From: Hyaloscypha bicolor E
Lineage: Eukaryota; Ascomycota; Leotiomycetes; Helotiales; Hyaloscyphaceae
Length of the DNA stretch: 64,000 nt
Direction of reading: 5' to 3'
NCBI RefSeq assembly: GCF_002865645.1
Contig: NW_020194512.1
Location: forward strand, 1,399,119 to 1,463,118
Shown here piece by piece: positions 32,740 to 44,475 of the stretch. The number at the start of each line of letters is the position of its first letter. Position 1 is the first letter of the stretch. The notes beneath the pieces were generated by a model, which did no database searches, was not told the origin of the DNA, and saw only the letters and a program-made list of their open reading frames with translations. Position numbers and translations under genes: made by a program.

Positions 32740-33109
32740 GTACTTGCCGCGGTTGAACCTGAGATGGTTGGCTTGCGGCCACTGTACTTGAAACTGGTGG
32801 AAAGGCTGCCGCTGTTTTTTGAACTCGTGCTTGTGGTGCCATTCTTCCACGCTTCTTAGAGGTCCGCGAGTCTTGTGGTATGTCTTCGTTAGGCTGAAAG
32901 TATTGTTGCATCAGTCTGAGACTGGAACGGCAGTCGTCGACTGATTCCTTGGTTGGGCTAAGGTGGCTGATATACTCGAGGACAAATTGAATCTTGGCTT
33001 CTGCTGATGCTGTAATAGGTTCAAAGACAATATTGCTATGCACTTTGATAACTAGAATGAGAATGGACAATGGGGAAAGGAAAGATCAAAGTAAACTATA
33101 CTTCTTGCA
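32740..33109 (-). pseudogene. Isolated exon pair of an unknown gene
   Basis: A minus-strand exon (about 33053-32740) is bounded by a pyrimidine-rich acceptor (ctcattctag) and a GTACAA donor. It can be joined in frame, through a short intron starting GTATAG, to an upstream piece reading 'MRVRLARI'. The exon encodes 'VFEPITASAEAKIQFVLEYI', 'TKESVDDCRSSLRLMQQYF' and a basic 'TSKKRGRMAPQ'. The upstream piece abuts a 13-base C run. I find no further exons on either side, so it may be a relic. The family is not recognised. Confidence 0.35.
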
Positions 33110-34599
33110 AGACGAACCCTCATATCCTCAACTCCGACCCCCCCCCCCCCAAGCAACCTGAAGTAATACCCTTATCCCCAGGCGTTGTCTCATAAAATGA
33201 CTATTCGGGGCCTCTCGATGAAACATGCTTTCTTCCCAAACAATCTGTAATGTTAGACACTTTGTGAATCGATGAATATCTCAACGAGCACAACTGTAGG
33301 ATACTCAAAGGTACAGCCACAAGCCTTACTTGTTAGACGGTATTTGCAAATTTTTATCTCAGTGTTAACTCTTGCAGCAGGATCATTGGGTCTAGTATAG
33401 CCTCACAAGAGACTAGCATAGCAGGGTCAAAAAGGTGGTAGAAGAGTCGAAGACTAGGTTACAATGACTACGGCATCCGACGACTAGGGCTGAAAAGATT
33501 TCCTATAATCGAAATAGTGAAGGCCTCTGATTGGTTTGTCTTGTTGTCGTGCTGTGCCCTCTTCAAGGGTAGACTCCTCCTCGCCTTCTCTGATTTCTTC
33601 CTCTCTTTTAGAGTTTTTTCAAGGGTCTCCAGAACGACATAACACTCCGCGGTATATGCCCTGAAATCTCTCTATAGTACCCTGCTCTCCCCCAGCAGAG
33701 CACTCCTCCAGTCCTGTACTCCACTAACGTGCATGCTCCTGACTGCGTATTCTGTCCTCCCTTGGAGTCAAGCTCCCCCAGTCTTTTCAAAGCTGCAATC
33801 CCCCGAAATATCACTCTGCCACTATATATGTCAATTCTGCTTCCTACACTGCTTGACTGCACTCCCCTAGAGTTTAGCCCACAACTATTGCTCCCTGGTA
33901 ACACTGTGTGCGCTCCGCTCCTCTGGTTATATGTCCATGCAACAGTCTCACTATGCCCCCCCCAGGGTCTGTGTTTCCTTCCAGTACCTTCCGGGGCTCC
34001 TTTCCCTACTTAGAATGTCTTTCATCTAGGCCGGTGTTTCCCCACGAAGTGAATAGGAAGCGAATCGAAAAGGGAACTAATCAGCATGGTCGCTGTACAA
34101 TACAAGAAAGAGACGCTGCTTAGACTTAAAGATGCTTGCCATCCATATCCTCTTTATTCTTGAAAGAAGTGGTTTTCAAATTGAAGAGTTATCGTACTTA
34201 GGATTGAGAATACGGAATTTCCTCAGCTCGCATAAGTTTTTAGAAATTTTAAAGTCCATTTTGAATATAACCAATTCTCATACCTCCGACATTTCCCCTG
34301 GACAAAGGTGGATTTCCGGACTACCGAAGCGACGTGACCGCAGGGCCTGGCGGTCCTCCAGTAGACTGAAAAAGTTGCACTTATCTTGAATGTTCCAAGT
34401 CGACGGGAACATTTGATTAAAGTAGTAATGAGGAGCTGGAATTAATTCCTAGAATCTTTAGATTATCCCTAAGGAGCAGACTTTTAATGTATTACATCCT
34501 ATGCGCATATTTTGAGAGGTGGTATTTGCATTGTTTAGCTTAACTTAGGACACTGAAAATGAGTGCTGCTTTTTCTGTTCACTGGGAGTTGTTGAAGTG
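33110..34599. other. 1.5-kb gap
   Basis: Includes a pyrimidine-rich stretch (33540-34000) with irregular CTCCCC(C)AG motifs and an AT-rich stretch (34130-34540). No gene supported. Confidence 0.45.
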
Positions 34600-34835
34600 A
34601 CGAGGCCGCAGGGGCTACTCTGTGAATTAACATTCACAAGCACTGACGCCATCCCCCCTCCCACACAGATCTGCAGTGTACATTCTCTTGACTTCCACAA
34701 GATCTCAGTCCTCGAGGGGACGCGGCCACAGGGGCTCACCCTTCGGATTAACACTTGGACAGTCTTAGCGAGGCGGCCGCAGGGGCTCACCTTTCGGATT
34801 AACATTCACCCGCGCCGACACCACCTCCTTCCCTA
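34600..34835. repeat. Degenerate repeats in the promoter of the 34.9-kb gene
   Basis: Three diverged copies of a unit with GCGGCC(A/G)CAGGGGCTCACC and CGGATTAACA(C/T)T lie near 34600, 34718 and 34770. Copies 1 and 3 share a longer body ending in AGATCTGC. The last copy ends about 80 bp before the ATG at 34916. Confidence 0.7.
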
Positions 34836-34915
34836 GATCTGCTACAACAAGGCCCGACCTTCTTGTTTCTTCCTCTTCCAAAACAAGGATTGAAGCTCCC
34901 ACCAATTCTACAGCA

Positions 34916-36295
34916 ATGGCGCGCCCAGGCTCCGGCCTGTTCGCAGGCTACGATCTAGAGAGCTACAGTTCCTTGCGCAAACTGGCAATTGCGCTCCAGT
35001 ATTGGATACACGGTGGCAGGAATTACTCGGGCGCGGAGTTGGGGCATCTAACTAAACTTCAGCAAGGTGCAGTCGAGATGCTAGGTCAGAGAATGGCCAA
35101 CAATCCATTACTGACCCAGATTATCATGCGGTTCCTCCAAGCACCTCGACCAGGCGGTCGTTACCAATCACCAGTTTTGCTTGCGGCAGGAAGAGACTTG
35201 AGAGATTACGCAGTCCCAGGATCTGCAGAACCACGCGCTGCGGCATACCAAGATGCTACTATTGCTTGGCAAAAGCGTTCGCCGTTACAGCCTCCCGATG
35301 TACATACACTTGCCAATCACGCAGCTCTTTATGAACAGACGCAGAGAGTTATAGCATATGAAGAGATAATGCAAACTCGAGGTGTTGTCATAGACGATGT
35401 AAGTACAACCAGTTTTGTTTCCGCACACTCAATGCTAATACTTGTCTTAATAGTACCCTACGGACGAAGGAGAAGACGGTGTCAGTACAAGGAGTCTTAT
35501 TTGTCTTGTTGCGCACACTCTGTACTGATACTTATATTAACAGGGCGGTTCAGCCGAAGGAGAGGTGGGAGATAAGAAGAGCAAGAAGAGTTATCTAGCC
35601 GAAGTTAGTTCTCATTACGCCATCCCAAGCCAGCCATCTCAACAAGATGAGCCGAGTGAAGAGGAGAGACCAAGAAAGAGGGTATCAATGACCATGAAGC
35701 AAATCATGGCCGAAGCTGCCTCGCAAGGAAGCAGGACATACATTCCTCCTGCTACACAAACATCTCCATCTGGAAGCCGAAGATCAACGGACCGCCCGCA
35801 ACCAGTCGATGAGGAAATGAAGAAGATGGTAAGTCATTGTTCCTTCCTTCAGTGGGTCACTCTAATCTGTCGTAGGGCCGATCCACAAAAGCCACCAGTG
35901 GTAGAGCAAATCGAAAACGTATACTGCACCCTTGGCTCCAGAGTGAGAAAGAGACTGTGCTTGGCTTGATACAAGAGCAGCTGGAAAACCATGGATATCT
36001 GGGATGGGACGCTGTTGCTAATTCTTACAACAAAATGATGGCAGGAGTCACGCAATGTCCGGGAGAAAAGCTCGCCACATCGGGTCGTTGGAGATCGGGC
36101 CTCTTGCGGGAGGTTAGGGTGGCGCCGGTGCGTAACGAGAAAGCGCTCTTTTTAAGCAGTGACAGATGGAAGGAATATCATGCTTTGCTGGCAGCTTACC
36201 CTCTGACTGTCGACGCAGATAAGAATATTGATGAAAAGGGTGAAATCATTCAGGAGGCCGTGGCAGATTCAGAGTATGGGGATGAGGAGATGTGA
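34916..36295 (+). CDS. Uncharacterised nuclear protein, paralog family member A (Myb/SANT-like)
   Basis: Exons 34916-35398, 35454-35480, 35544-35828 and 35876-36295 encode 404 residues. The 27-base second exon and the GTCAGT donor after it are the least certain parts. Residues 1-110 form a helical domain ('YSSLRKLAIALQYWI', 'NPLLTQIIMRFLQA', 'LAAGRDLRDY') that is also found at 57.0 kb and in the 50-kb pseudogene. Residues 170-280 are charged and disordered with basic patches. Residues 284-370 match family member B: 'PWLQSEKETVLGLIQEQLE', a trihelix with a W at the start and 'WDAVANSYN', then 'GLLREVRVAPVRNEKALF'. The fold looks Myb/SANT-like, so DNA or histone binding is plausible but unproven. 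Other members are at 41.8, 57.0 and 60.8 kb. Confidence 0.7.
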
Positions 36296-38000
36296 GAGCC
36301 AGGCGCTGGCTACGGTGCAAGATAAATTCCCCTTGAATTGTACGGAGTTGAGTAAGGCAATGGATAGCCTGTTTTGTAAACCTGAATTCTTTTAGAATTT
36401 TAATAATAAGAACAAATTCCCTTTGTAGATTCTTAAAGCTTCCTAGTGAATATGAGATTGCTGTACACTATAAGTCTCCACAATTGCATGCAGGAAATTC
36501 CCTGTTTGAACTTCTGGCCCAAACAAGTTCTCTCAGAGTGGTTTCCCCCAATCCTCCCTTCAGATTCGGATACTTAAACAATCCACCACGTAGAACTAAC
36601 CGAACAAGCAGGCTACTGTCCTTATCCTGGTATCCATCTTCTCCCAAAATAATTCCACGGCATTCCTCACTCGCTGCACTTCACCACAGTACGAGGCCAA
36701 ACATACAACCTCGAGCTTATCCCTCCGAAGCCAAAATATTCTTCCCTTTGGACCGCAAAAGGGAGAATAGCTACCGGCCAGTAGAAGACGGGTCCACCTC
36801 CGGATTCGATTTTCAATTCTCGAAATATTATCATGGCTTGTGCGGCACGGGTTTTACTTTCTGGATTGCAGGTGCGAGCCTCTCGTAGTAGGGTTTTTAA
36901 GGGCCAGGAGCTGACTGACATGAATATAGAGCAGCATTTGCTGCAGAATATCCCCGTAATGTTCTTCTGGGTCGGTTATCAACAGTATGTCGTCGCGGAC
37001 TTCATTCGCACGTCGATCGAGCTCAATCTCCAACTCCCGTCCGCGGACCCAGGAAGTTCTGTCTAGAGGAAGGATATGGCTGAGATATACAACCTCGACG
37101 ATGATTCTATGCAACTTCCAATTCGATGAAAAAAAAAAAGGAAGGGGGGGGGGGGGGGTTAACTTGCGTCCCTGCGCCTGGAAACACCTCTGGCTCGAGA
37201 TAAAGACTGGGACTATGCCGATCTATCACTTTACGAGTTACTGACACCACTTATATCTAATAATATAGAGGCTCTCCCACTATTAGGTTTCGGGGGTGTA
37301 TAAAACTGTCGGCTCGATTCGAATTTTGGGCGATTCTCATCTTCAGGATCTTGGCCAAACCTTCGGGATGCCGTGTAGCTCTAGATGGTCGTGGCCTGTA
37401 TTCAATCCCTGGTTTATCTGAATTTGGATCGACATATCAGCCACAACACCTATATAGGCAGGCCGCCCAGCAATGGGATGTCATTGAACGGGGCTGTTAC
37501 CCAGGTCGCAACGACACACGAACCCGCATGACCGCCGTGCACGGAACCCAGGACCTTGCTGTTCTTTATTCTCTCCTTGGCATGAAGTTGACCCAGTGGA
37601 GCAATGTTCTTGACGTGAGCTTCACCAAGAACATGGCCAGCACTCCCGGCCAGACTCCAGAGCTGGACAGAGATGGTCTATGGGGGTGGATCAAAGCTCC
37701 TTGGCTTTTGTGTCCAGAAATCTGGGCATATTTCCCCCTTTCAAGAGGAAACTGTGCTCAAATTCTTCGGCATTATGTAGTTACAACGGCGGGAATTTGT
37801 TTTGCTGCGTTGGGCTACTGGGAATAGGGCTCTGAGGACAAAAAGGGATGCAGGGCGACGATTGAGTGAACCGTACCTGATTTCAATCAAACAGAGTCTG
37901 GTTTACCAGTGCTATAACCCCAAGGAAGAAAGCACATGATGTTGCTCAAAGTCGTTGACTGTCATGCGCTTGAGTAATGATCCAAAAAGTTTTATTGAGG
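36296..38000. other. 1.7-kb gap with one uncertain open frame
   Basis: A 158-codon + strand frame (37351-37827) has no family I recognise and no clear codon signature. A run of 15-16 G lies at about 37144-37159, next to an A run. The rest shows nothing identifiable. Confidence 0.4.
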
Positions 38001-39386
38001 CTATGCTGAGCTATCAGTGGTCGTGGGATCCACACCTTCGCCGACGGATGCCGGCTTGGCCAGGATCGGAGATCGATGCAATTGAACTTTGGGGAATGGC
38101 ACCAGTTGCCAAAGTATGACCATACCACCAAACAGCGTTACGAGCATGGGCTGCAGCACTTTGATGCCGTAAATGTCGGCAAGTGATCCCACCAAAAACG
38201 GAAACAAGGCACTCCCAGACTGCGCAAGGCAAGCCATGAGACTGAGTGCTCCGGGGTGATGTCCATGGGGCGTAGCTTTTGTGACGAGGCTTACGGTGAT
38301 AGGATAACAAGGGCCCATGACGAATCCACAGGCCGCGACGGCAATAAGATCGATGAGAAAGGATGGCGAGCTCCAAATAACTACTTGCATAATAAGGGCA
38401 ATAATGGCGTATAGAGGCACCGCTTTTTTCTCACTAATATAAGCTGTGAGAGGCAGAAGCATGACGCGGCCAGACGTAAGACCACCATAGAAAGCAGCAG
38501 AGGCGTAGCCAGATATCGCTCCTCCATCTCGTTCCCTCATCAGGAAAGACACGACCCAGCCTGCTTCGCCAGTTTCGGCGCCGGTGTACAAGCTGACGAA
38601 AAGTAATGTTGCCCATACCACACGAGAGGAAATAACGGTCCTTAGAGATGCAATTCCGTCATCGTTCTCTGCCGTAGATCGAAATCGGCGGTCCGATGAG
38701 TTGTTACTGCTGAATACGAAGCCTGCTGATAGCACAGTCATACTTGCGACACACCATGCGAGGTTGGTAAAGTAGAAGAGTGGCGGTGGGGCATTCGCCC
38801 TCATGACCAGTGTAGCTACTACTGGAGACGCCAACGCACCAACGCCATAAAGCGCATGCACGATTCCTAATTTCGTCGAAGCGCCAGGGAGGCGTGCAAC
38901 GTAGGTATTATACTGGGCATCCTGGAGGGCAATGCCGAAACCAGCTACCGCGTAGCACACCGGGATGGCGGTGAAGGGTGGTCGGAACGCAATGATTGCG
39001 GATCCTAATCCTTGAATGGCAGCGCCTAGAACAAGGAGGCGTCCAAGTCCAAGGCGGGTGCTAAGGTTGACGTTCAGTAGCGATGCGAGAGTGTATCCCG
39101 AGAACGAACCGATGAAGACAAGGGAAACTTTCTCATCGCTGACGCCGCCATAGTAAACTTGTAGGTATGGAATGAGGGCTCCTATGCAGCCATCGTGCCA
39201 GCCAGCGGAAGCAGCAGAAACACAGCAGCCAACGATGCGAGCTAAAGCACGAAACTTGTCAGTCTTCTCAGGGTCGGCCGTGACGGCGCCAACCTGCGAG
39301 ACACAGTCGCCTTGGCGGCGGGCCAATAGAGGCTGCTCAGCCTCATCGCAAAGGTCTGACATGAGAGGCGGTAGGAGAGAAAGCAA
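38001..39386 (-). CDS. MFS transporter (Bsc6-like)
   Basis: A single-exon gene of 461 residues with about 12 hydrophobic helices split into two sets of six by a polar loop near residues 215-245 (SSNNSSDRRFRSTAEND). Helix 1 is followed by 'GWHDGCIGALIPYLQVYY', a typical opening of the fungal family related to yeast 'bypass of stop codon protein 6'. 'GFGIALQDAQYNTYVARLP' and 'GALASPVVATLVM' fit the family's central helices. The N-terminus (about 50 residues) is cytosolic. Substrate unknown. It is isolated in a gene-poor region; convergent flanks give no pathway hint. The first Met (39386) is used, but the Met nine codons later would also work. Confidence 0.88.
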   Translation of the reverse strand: MLSLLPPLMSDLCDEAEQPLLARRQGDCVSQVGAVTADPEKTDKFRALARIVGCCVSAASAGWHDGCIGALIPYLQVYYGGVSDEKVSLVFIGSFSGYTLASLLNVNLSTRLGLGRLLVLGAAIQGLGSAIIAFRPPFTAIPVCYAVAGFGIALQDAQYNTYVARLPGASTKLGIVHALYGVGALASPVVATLVMRANAPPPLFYFTNLAWCVASMTVLSAGFVFSSNNSSDRRFRSTAENDDGIASLRTVISSRVVWATLLFVSLYTGAETGEAGWVVSFLMRERDGGAISGYASAAFYGGLTSGRVMLLPLTAYISEKKAVPLYAIIALIMQVVIWSSPSFLIDLIAVAACGFVMGPCYPITVSLVTKATPHGHHPGALSLMACLAQSGSALFPFLVGSLADIYGIKVLQPMLVTLFGGMVILWQLVPFPKVQLHRSPILAKPASVGEGVDPTTTDSSA

Positions 39387-39974
39387 ATTGAAAAATGCGT
39401 GAGAGTAGAGAGAGAGAGAGACAAGAGGCTAAGAACCAGTAGGCATCGAGATGTTCTGGGAGCGGCAGCGATGAGGCGGAAGCTGATGTAAGTCTCTATC
39501 CGTCGTTCAAGCTAGAAGTTGGGAGATAGGGAATAGAAGCTATGTCTATCATTTAAAGCCGAGATTCGCGATCCGCATTCGTCGTCGAAAGTTGTAAACT
39601 ATACGCTAGGAGCTGGAAGCTGGGAGGCGGAGAAGTTGGAAAGTTGGAAGCTAGCGCCAACACCTGAAACACTTGATCACGTGTATTCTAACCTTATTCC
39701 TACCTTCGAACTTGACTTTTTTTCAGCTCTGGGATCTCTGTTTGCTATCAAAATAAAGAATGTTTTCGAATAATTTTTCGAATTGAAACGAAATACAAGA
39801 GGCGTAAGAATTGGAAAGATATTCAAAGATTAGCAATACCTCACCGGACCAAATGCTCGTCACGTGTAGATAAGAAGTTTTGGGAGGGTTTCACTTGAAA
39901 GGATCTGGCGTAGGATCCGCAATATTACAAGGAAAGTATCAGCAGGATTCAGTGGAGAAGGCCCAAGTCCCTTA
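39387..39974. other. Promoter region of the MFS gene
   Basis: Holds a short GA microsatellite (39409-39420) just before the MFS ATG and an E-box-like TCACGTG at 39676. No gene seen. Confidence 0.5.
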
Positions 39975-40513
39975 GGGCCCGTTTGGAACGGATTCTGCTT
40001 TTTGATTGCTAGCAACCGACTCTAGCTTTTATACTCGATAATCAAAGCCAGTGTTCGTATTAATTAGGAGCATTTGGGGGATCTAATTACTGAGTATTCG
40101 ATCTCGGCTCGGGAGGTTTCAGAGTAATCTCCGGCACTGCCTACCCTTCGGATTACTATTCTTTATTGTGATTACCCCCCTATAGTTATGGCATTAAAGA
40201 CTAATACTTATTCTTCTCGTAAAGTAAAAATAATTAATTTATAAATTACGTTCTTATAAATTTTCTATTAAAAAAACAGTCGCGAATAAATCGCACGAGA
40301 AGCGGAATACCTATTTCGCGATTAGAATAACTAAGGTATCGCCCCAAAAGAAGGCTCATAAAGGCAGCAAAAGCCAGCTTTGGATGCTGAGCAACTAAGA
40401 ACTCACCTACTATAATAGGTGAGTTCTAGAATACTGAGATTAGTATGGAACGAATATTGTGTATCAAATACTCAGTTTCGAACGCCGGTATTCGAAATCG
40501 TCCAAACACCTTA
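39972..40513. mobile_element. Harbinger-like MITE with TTA target duplication
   Basis: A 536-bp unit (39975-40510) flanked by TTA on both sides (39972-39974 and 40511-40513). The ends are short imperfect inverted repeats, GGGCCCGTTTGGA on the left and GGTGTTTGGA on the right in complement. The TTA duplication and 'GG..GTTTGG' ends are typical of PIF/Harbinger (Tourist-like) MITEs. There is no coding capacity. A 30-bp palindrome (40399-40428) lies inside. Confidence 0.6.
40399..40428. repeat. 30-bp near-perfect palindrome
   Basis: AGAACTCACCTA and its complement are separated by six bases, a strong hairpin inside the MITE. Confidence 0.8.
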
Positions 40514-41773
40514 GTTCCTAATATACAAAAGCTGGCGTTGAAAGCTGTACCAAATACTCGCATTTTCGCGTCGCCAAAAAAGGCCGTTGATCCCAATATC
40601 ACGTGTGATTAGCATCCGGTGCCCGCATCTACCCACCAAGCTCTCGATATTCTAGCAGCAACAAAAACTTTTCATTCATAAGAATGAAGTTGGTTGTCTG
40701 GCCTTACTTGCAATGCTTGTCTTGTCTTGTCGTTTGAAAGTCAGTTATTGTAGTAACAACTTGTAAAGTAGGTAATGCCTATGAAAGAAAAAGCAAACAA
40801 GCAAACAAGCAAACAAGCAAGCAAGCATCTTCCACACCGCTACGAAGAGTGTTTCGATTCAATGCTTCCCTCTTAGATTCTGGCGTTTGGTGTATCAATC
40901 TTTTATAAGTCCATTCTCGCTACCACATGTCCCAAGTCCAGACCTCCTTGCTTCCTCTCCGAATGCTCCCTCGAGTCCTCGTACAACTGACTACTGCCTC
41001 CTTGAAAATCCCATCTGTCCTCATATATCAAATTGCTATCCACTATAAGTTCAGATATATGCCCAATTTTGATTGGGGACATTAAAAATTGGTGTTGGCT
41101 TTGTTGATCATTGTGCAAGAGAAGCAAGAAACCCAAAAATTTAAGCGAGTTGTGAAAAGGGGCAATATTGGTGTCACTCCTGGGAAGAACCGAAGCTACT
41201 TCACCCAGTGCTGCTAAAGCTTCTGCCTGCGGTGCTTCAAAGGAAAGCCTTTTAAAGTAGTGCATCAGCTGAGGGAAAGAGAAGTTAATATTCTCCCCAC
41301 AGATGGACCGTTCTAGTGAAGTGAGCTCTTAAAGCGTTATATTTTTCAGAGGCAGAATAAAGATGCCCATTTCATCTGAAACGCTACATCGGTGTTGGGT
41401 CAGACCGACGCTATGACGAAGCTCACGTGTCTTTTAGTTACAGTCAATTCGACAAATTTCGAGAGCAGTCTCGCATCGCTTTATTGGCAGAGCCTTGTCG
41501 GGTGGCACTCCCGATCTTCCTCAACACCACACCACACAACCTCTCCAACACACAACATTTGCACTGAGCACCCAACTACGCAGTCCCGGCACATTGGAGG
41601 ATCGTCTTTGAGCTCTTATTGTACAAAACAAAGAAAGAACAACCAAAAAAACAAAGTAAACGGTGGCACCGCGAGTTTGTCGTTTCGCCTTTGCGCCACC
41701 GTAACCACACAAGACTCTTCTACTACCAACTGGGCTTCAACACTCCCTTCTTTGTTGATAGCACTCTAGAACC
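40514..41773. other. 1.26-kb gap
   Basis: Contains a (CAAACAAG)n-type simple repeat at about 40795-40827, a 120-codon minus frame (40903-41265) without known features, and the leader of the 41.8-kb gene. No further gene supported. Confidence 0.5.
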
Positions 41774-43393
41774 ATGGAGGATACTACCAACGAGCAGCCA
41801 GCCAAGAAAATCAAGAAGAACCCACTTCTCGCTCAAGCCAGCGCAGCAGCCTCCCACACGTATATTGCGCCCGCTGCTGCACCTTCTGAACCTCGCCGTA
41901 GTGGTCGCGTTCGGCAGACTATACAGAGAGCTTCAGAGTCAAAGAAGAAGCTGAATCCAGCAGAGAAGAAGCAGATCAAGAACGACGAGGAAGTCGCACG
42001 CCGTTTGGAGGAAGAGCAAGAAAACCAGCTTCGCGCGAACAAAGGCAGTCATGCACAGTCTCTGTCTCTGAATTCCGGCAGTGAAACTCAGCAGGATCCG
42101 GATCTGGTGGTTGCTCAAGCACTCTTAGGGTTGAGGAACGGTTGGATCATTGTAGGAGAAGGTGACCTGCGAATGAACAACAATCCCTCTGAGTCCACGG
42201 AGTCCGGTGATCCAAGAAAGGTACAGTTGCTCAATCACCTTCTCGACTATTCCATCGGATGCTAACTTATTCAGCAGATTCAACAGATCCGACTCACTCA
42301 GCACACTCAGCAGACACAAAATGCGCCAAAGAGAGGCAAGAACGCGCCCAAAAAGACTATTGGAGATCGTCCCCTTGCTGCCGGAATCGATCGCACAAAC
42401 GCAGCCCCTGGAGTCGTCGACAGAGGCAAGTTGAAGATTAGATTCAATACCGAACGAGATGATCCCGAGCGTGAGGGTAGGGTTATTCCTGGTGATCCGG
42501 TCGAGTATGATTACCTCGAAAATCACGCCGAGCCGGACTGGAATAATGTGGAGGAAATTCGAACCCTTAACACCTGGCGCCGACAAATCTTTGGCCGCAA
42601 CTTTGCACCGATTCGGAAGACCAGAGAACTATGGCTGCAGTCTGAGAAGGACCTTATCTTGAAGTTGATGCGCGAGCAACTCGAACAGCGGGGATTCATG
42701 CAATGGAACCGGCTTTCTAACCGCTACAACCTCCAGATGCACTTGGCTAATGTGGTCCAGGGCCGGGGCCAGGAGTTTATCAAGCATGGAAACCGCAACA
42801 CTTCAGTTTTGAGAGAAGACAGGGAGGCTCCCTTTAGATCTAAGCAAGCCATCATGGGACAGTCTATCAAATGGCCGGAGTATGGTGACCTTGTCGCCAG
42901 CTTCCAGCCTTCCGCAAGTGATGGCGATGAGAATGGCCAAGACAATGACAACTCCCCTGGATTGTACTCTGATGATGAAGAGGAGATCCCTGATCCTCAA
43001 CCAGGACCCAGATCTGATGTCATCGGTTGGAGAGCCAAGGCTAAAGCACGCAGTGCCCTGTCCAAGACTTCCAACATGAACACTCCCTCGAACACTTCAT
43101 CGATGACTGCCCCGAAAATCACCTTGCAGATCAAGACGTCTACCTCGAAGGCCACCACCTCGATGGCAGATACGGCCGGTAGCAATGTCATGACACGTAG
43201 TGGTGGAAAGCGAACAAGACACTATGTCGAGGAGGAGGAGAAGGAAGAACTCGAGCTGTCGTCAGATGACAGTGAGGAGGATATCCCGGCCAAAGTGCGT
43301 CCTTCTAAGCGTGCGAAAAAGCGGGGAAGCAACAAAGGTAGCAGAAAGTGGGACGACAAAGACGATGGGCCAATGTTCCCTGGCCTCAAATAG
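41774..43393 (+). CDS. Uncharacterised nuclear protein, paralog family member B (Myb/SANT-like)
   Basis: Exons 41774-42220 and 42278-43393, with a 57-bp intron, encode 520 residues. The N-terminus is basic and disordered (QPAKKIKK; 'RRSGRVRQT', like an AT-hook-type patch). A charged helix follows (KKQIKNDEEVARRLEEEQE). The conserved part begins with 'KLKIRFNTERDDPE'. Then come 'PDWNNVEEIRTLNTWRRQIF' (residues 235-257), the trihelix starting 'LWLQSEKDLILKLMREQLE' and the block 'LREDREAPFRSKQA'. This order is shared with the genes at 34.9, 57.0 and 60.8 kb. The C-terminal 150 residues are low-complexity Ser/Thr, then acidic, then basic (RPSKRAKKRG). The acceptor is a tandem CAGCAG, so one extra Gln is possible. 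Function unknown; likely chromatin- or DNA-associated. Confidence 0.8.
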
Positions 43394-44011
43394 GAGGTTC
43401 GCATGTCATCTGAGGGATTGAAATGCATTTAGGGGGAGGCGCATATGGAAGGAGCTGTTGGAGGAAGCAAGGTGAATATTGGTGGTTGTTTGGATCACCT
43501 AATACTTGTATGGACTAGACTATCAGAGCGAAGGAAGCAGCAGGAAGACGATTGGTCAGATAGGCCGATCAGACAGATAGATTTTTCTTTTTCGTTCCAG
43601 TGCGTCAAGCAGTTCTTGACAATAATAAATGCGTAGCTGAGACTTCTTCTTTGGTATCGTGTGAAGTGAACGCGCCATCTAGTGCAATTCAGTTTTCCTG
43701 TTGCCTCAACCGTGGGAAAATGATGCATCCTCATACCCTCATTATTCTACGGTGTACTGTTGGTGGAACAATGCGAAATATTTATATCCCCAATGTTCTA
43801 TTCTTCACGGTGCATCGAACAACGATATAAGCTGGAATGTACCAAAACCAGCAAGACCATTCAAGCATATATATGCTTCAAAGACTTCGTGTATCCAAGA
43901 TTTCTTAATCGCAGCCCACTCACTCTCTAGAAGGGAGAAGAGAATGCGGGTCATGCCACTTGAAGTCATAATAACTAGACAGAGCGCTAGTTCTGGGAGT
44001 TCTAAAGCTTA

Positions 44012-44204
44012 TCTCTACTAATATTAGGACCTTAATAGGCTAGGGGCACCCCGTGCCGCGCCTTCGGCGCATCACGGCGTGTGGGGCACGGGACACATCT
44101 ACGTACGGGACATATCTACGTACGGGACACATCTGCGTACGAAGCACATCCATATTTAAAGTATATTCTCTACTAATACTAGGAGCTTAGTAGGCTAGGG
44201 GCAC
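44012..44204. repeat. Direct repeat pair enclosing a 17-bp tandem array
   Basis: A 38-bp sequence (TCTCTACTAATA, then GGCTAGGGGCAC) is present at 44012-44049 and 44167-44204. Both copies are followed by a GCGCCTTCGGCGC-type palindrome. Between them GGGACACATCTACGTAC repeats about 3.6 times (44090-44150). It looks like a piece of a larger repeat family, identity unknown. Confidence 0.75.
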
Positions 44205-44429
44205 GGCGTTTGGCGCCTTCGGCGCCTCACAGGAGCGTATACCTTGAGGATATACTTCTTAAGCGAAGGTAAGAAAGGCACAGAGGGACGTGCGTCTTGC
44301 TCACCTTCTGTGCGCACGCTACGGGCTAAAAAATAGCCGAAAAAGAAAAGTCTTACTTTACGATAAAATTACAGAATTTAGCTTACTATATGCGGGGGAA
44401 GGGGCTAGAAGGGAATCCAATTCTCAATT

Positions 44430-44475
44430 ATATAAGCACCCGTTCTAGGGTTTACCCAGAGAGGGTGCTTATATA
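44430..44475. repeat. Hairpin with 13-bp arms
   Basis: TATATAAGCACCC is followed about 20 bases later by its exact complement. It lies downstream of the 155-bp repeats. Confidence 0.75.

Noticed and set aside
37351..37827. 158-codon + strand frame
   Set aside because: No recognisable family, no splice or promoter context; kept only as a note in the gap entry.
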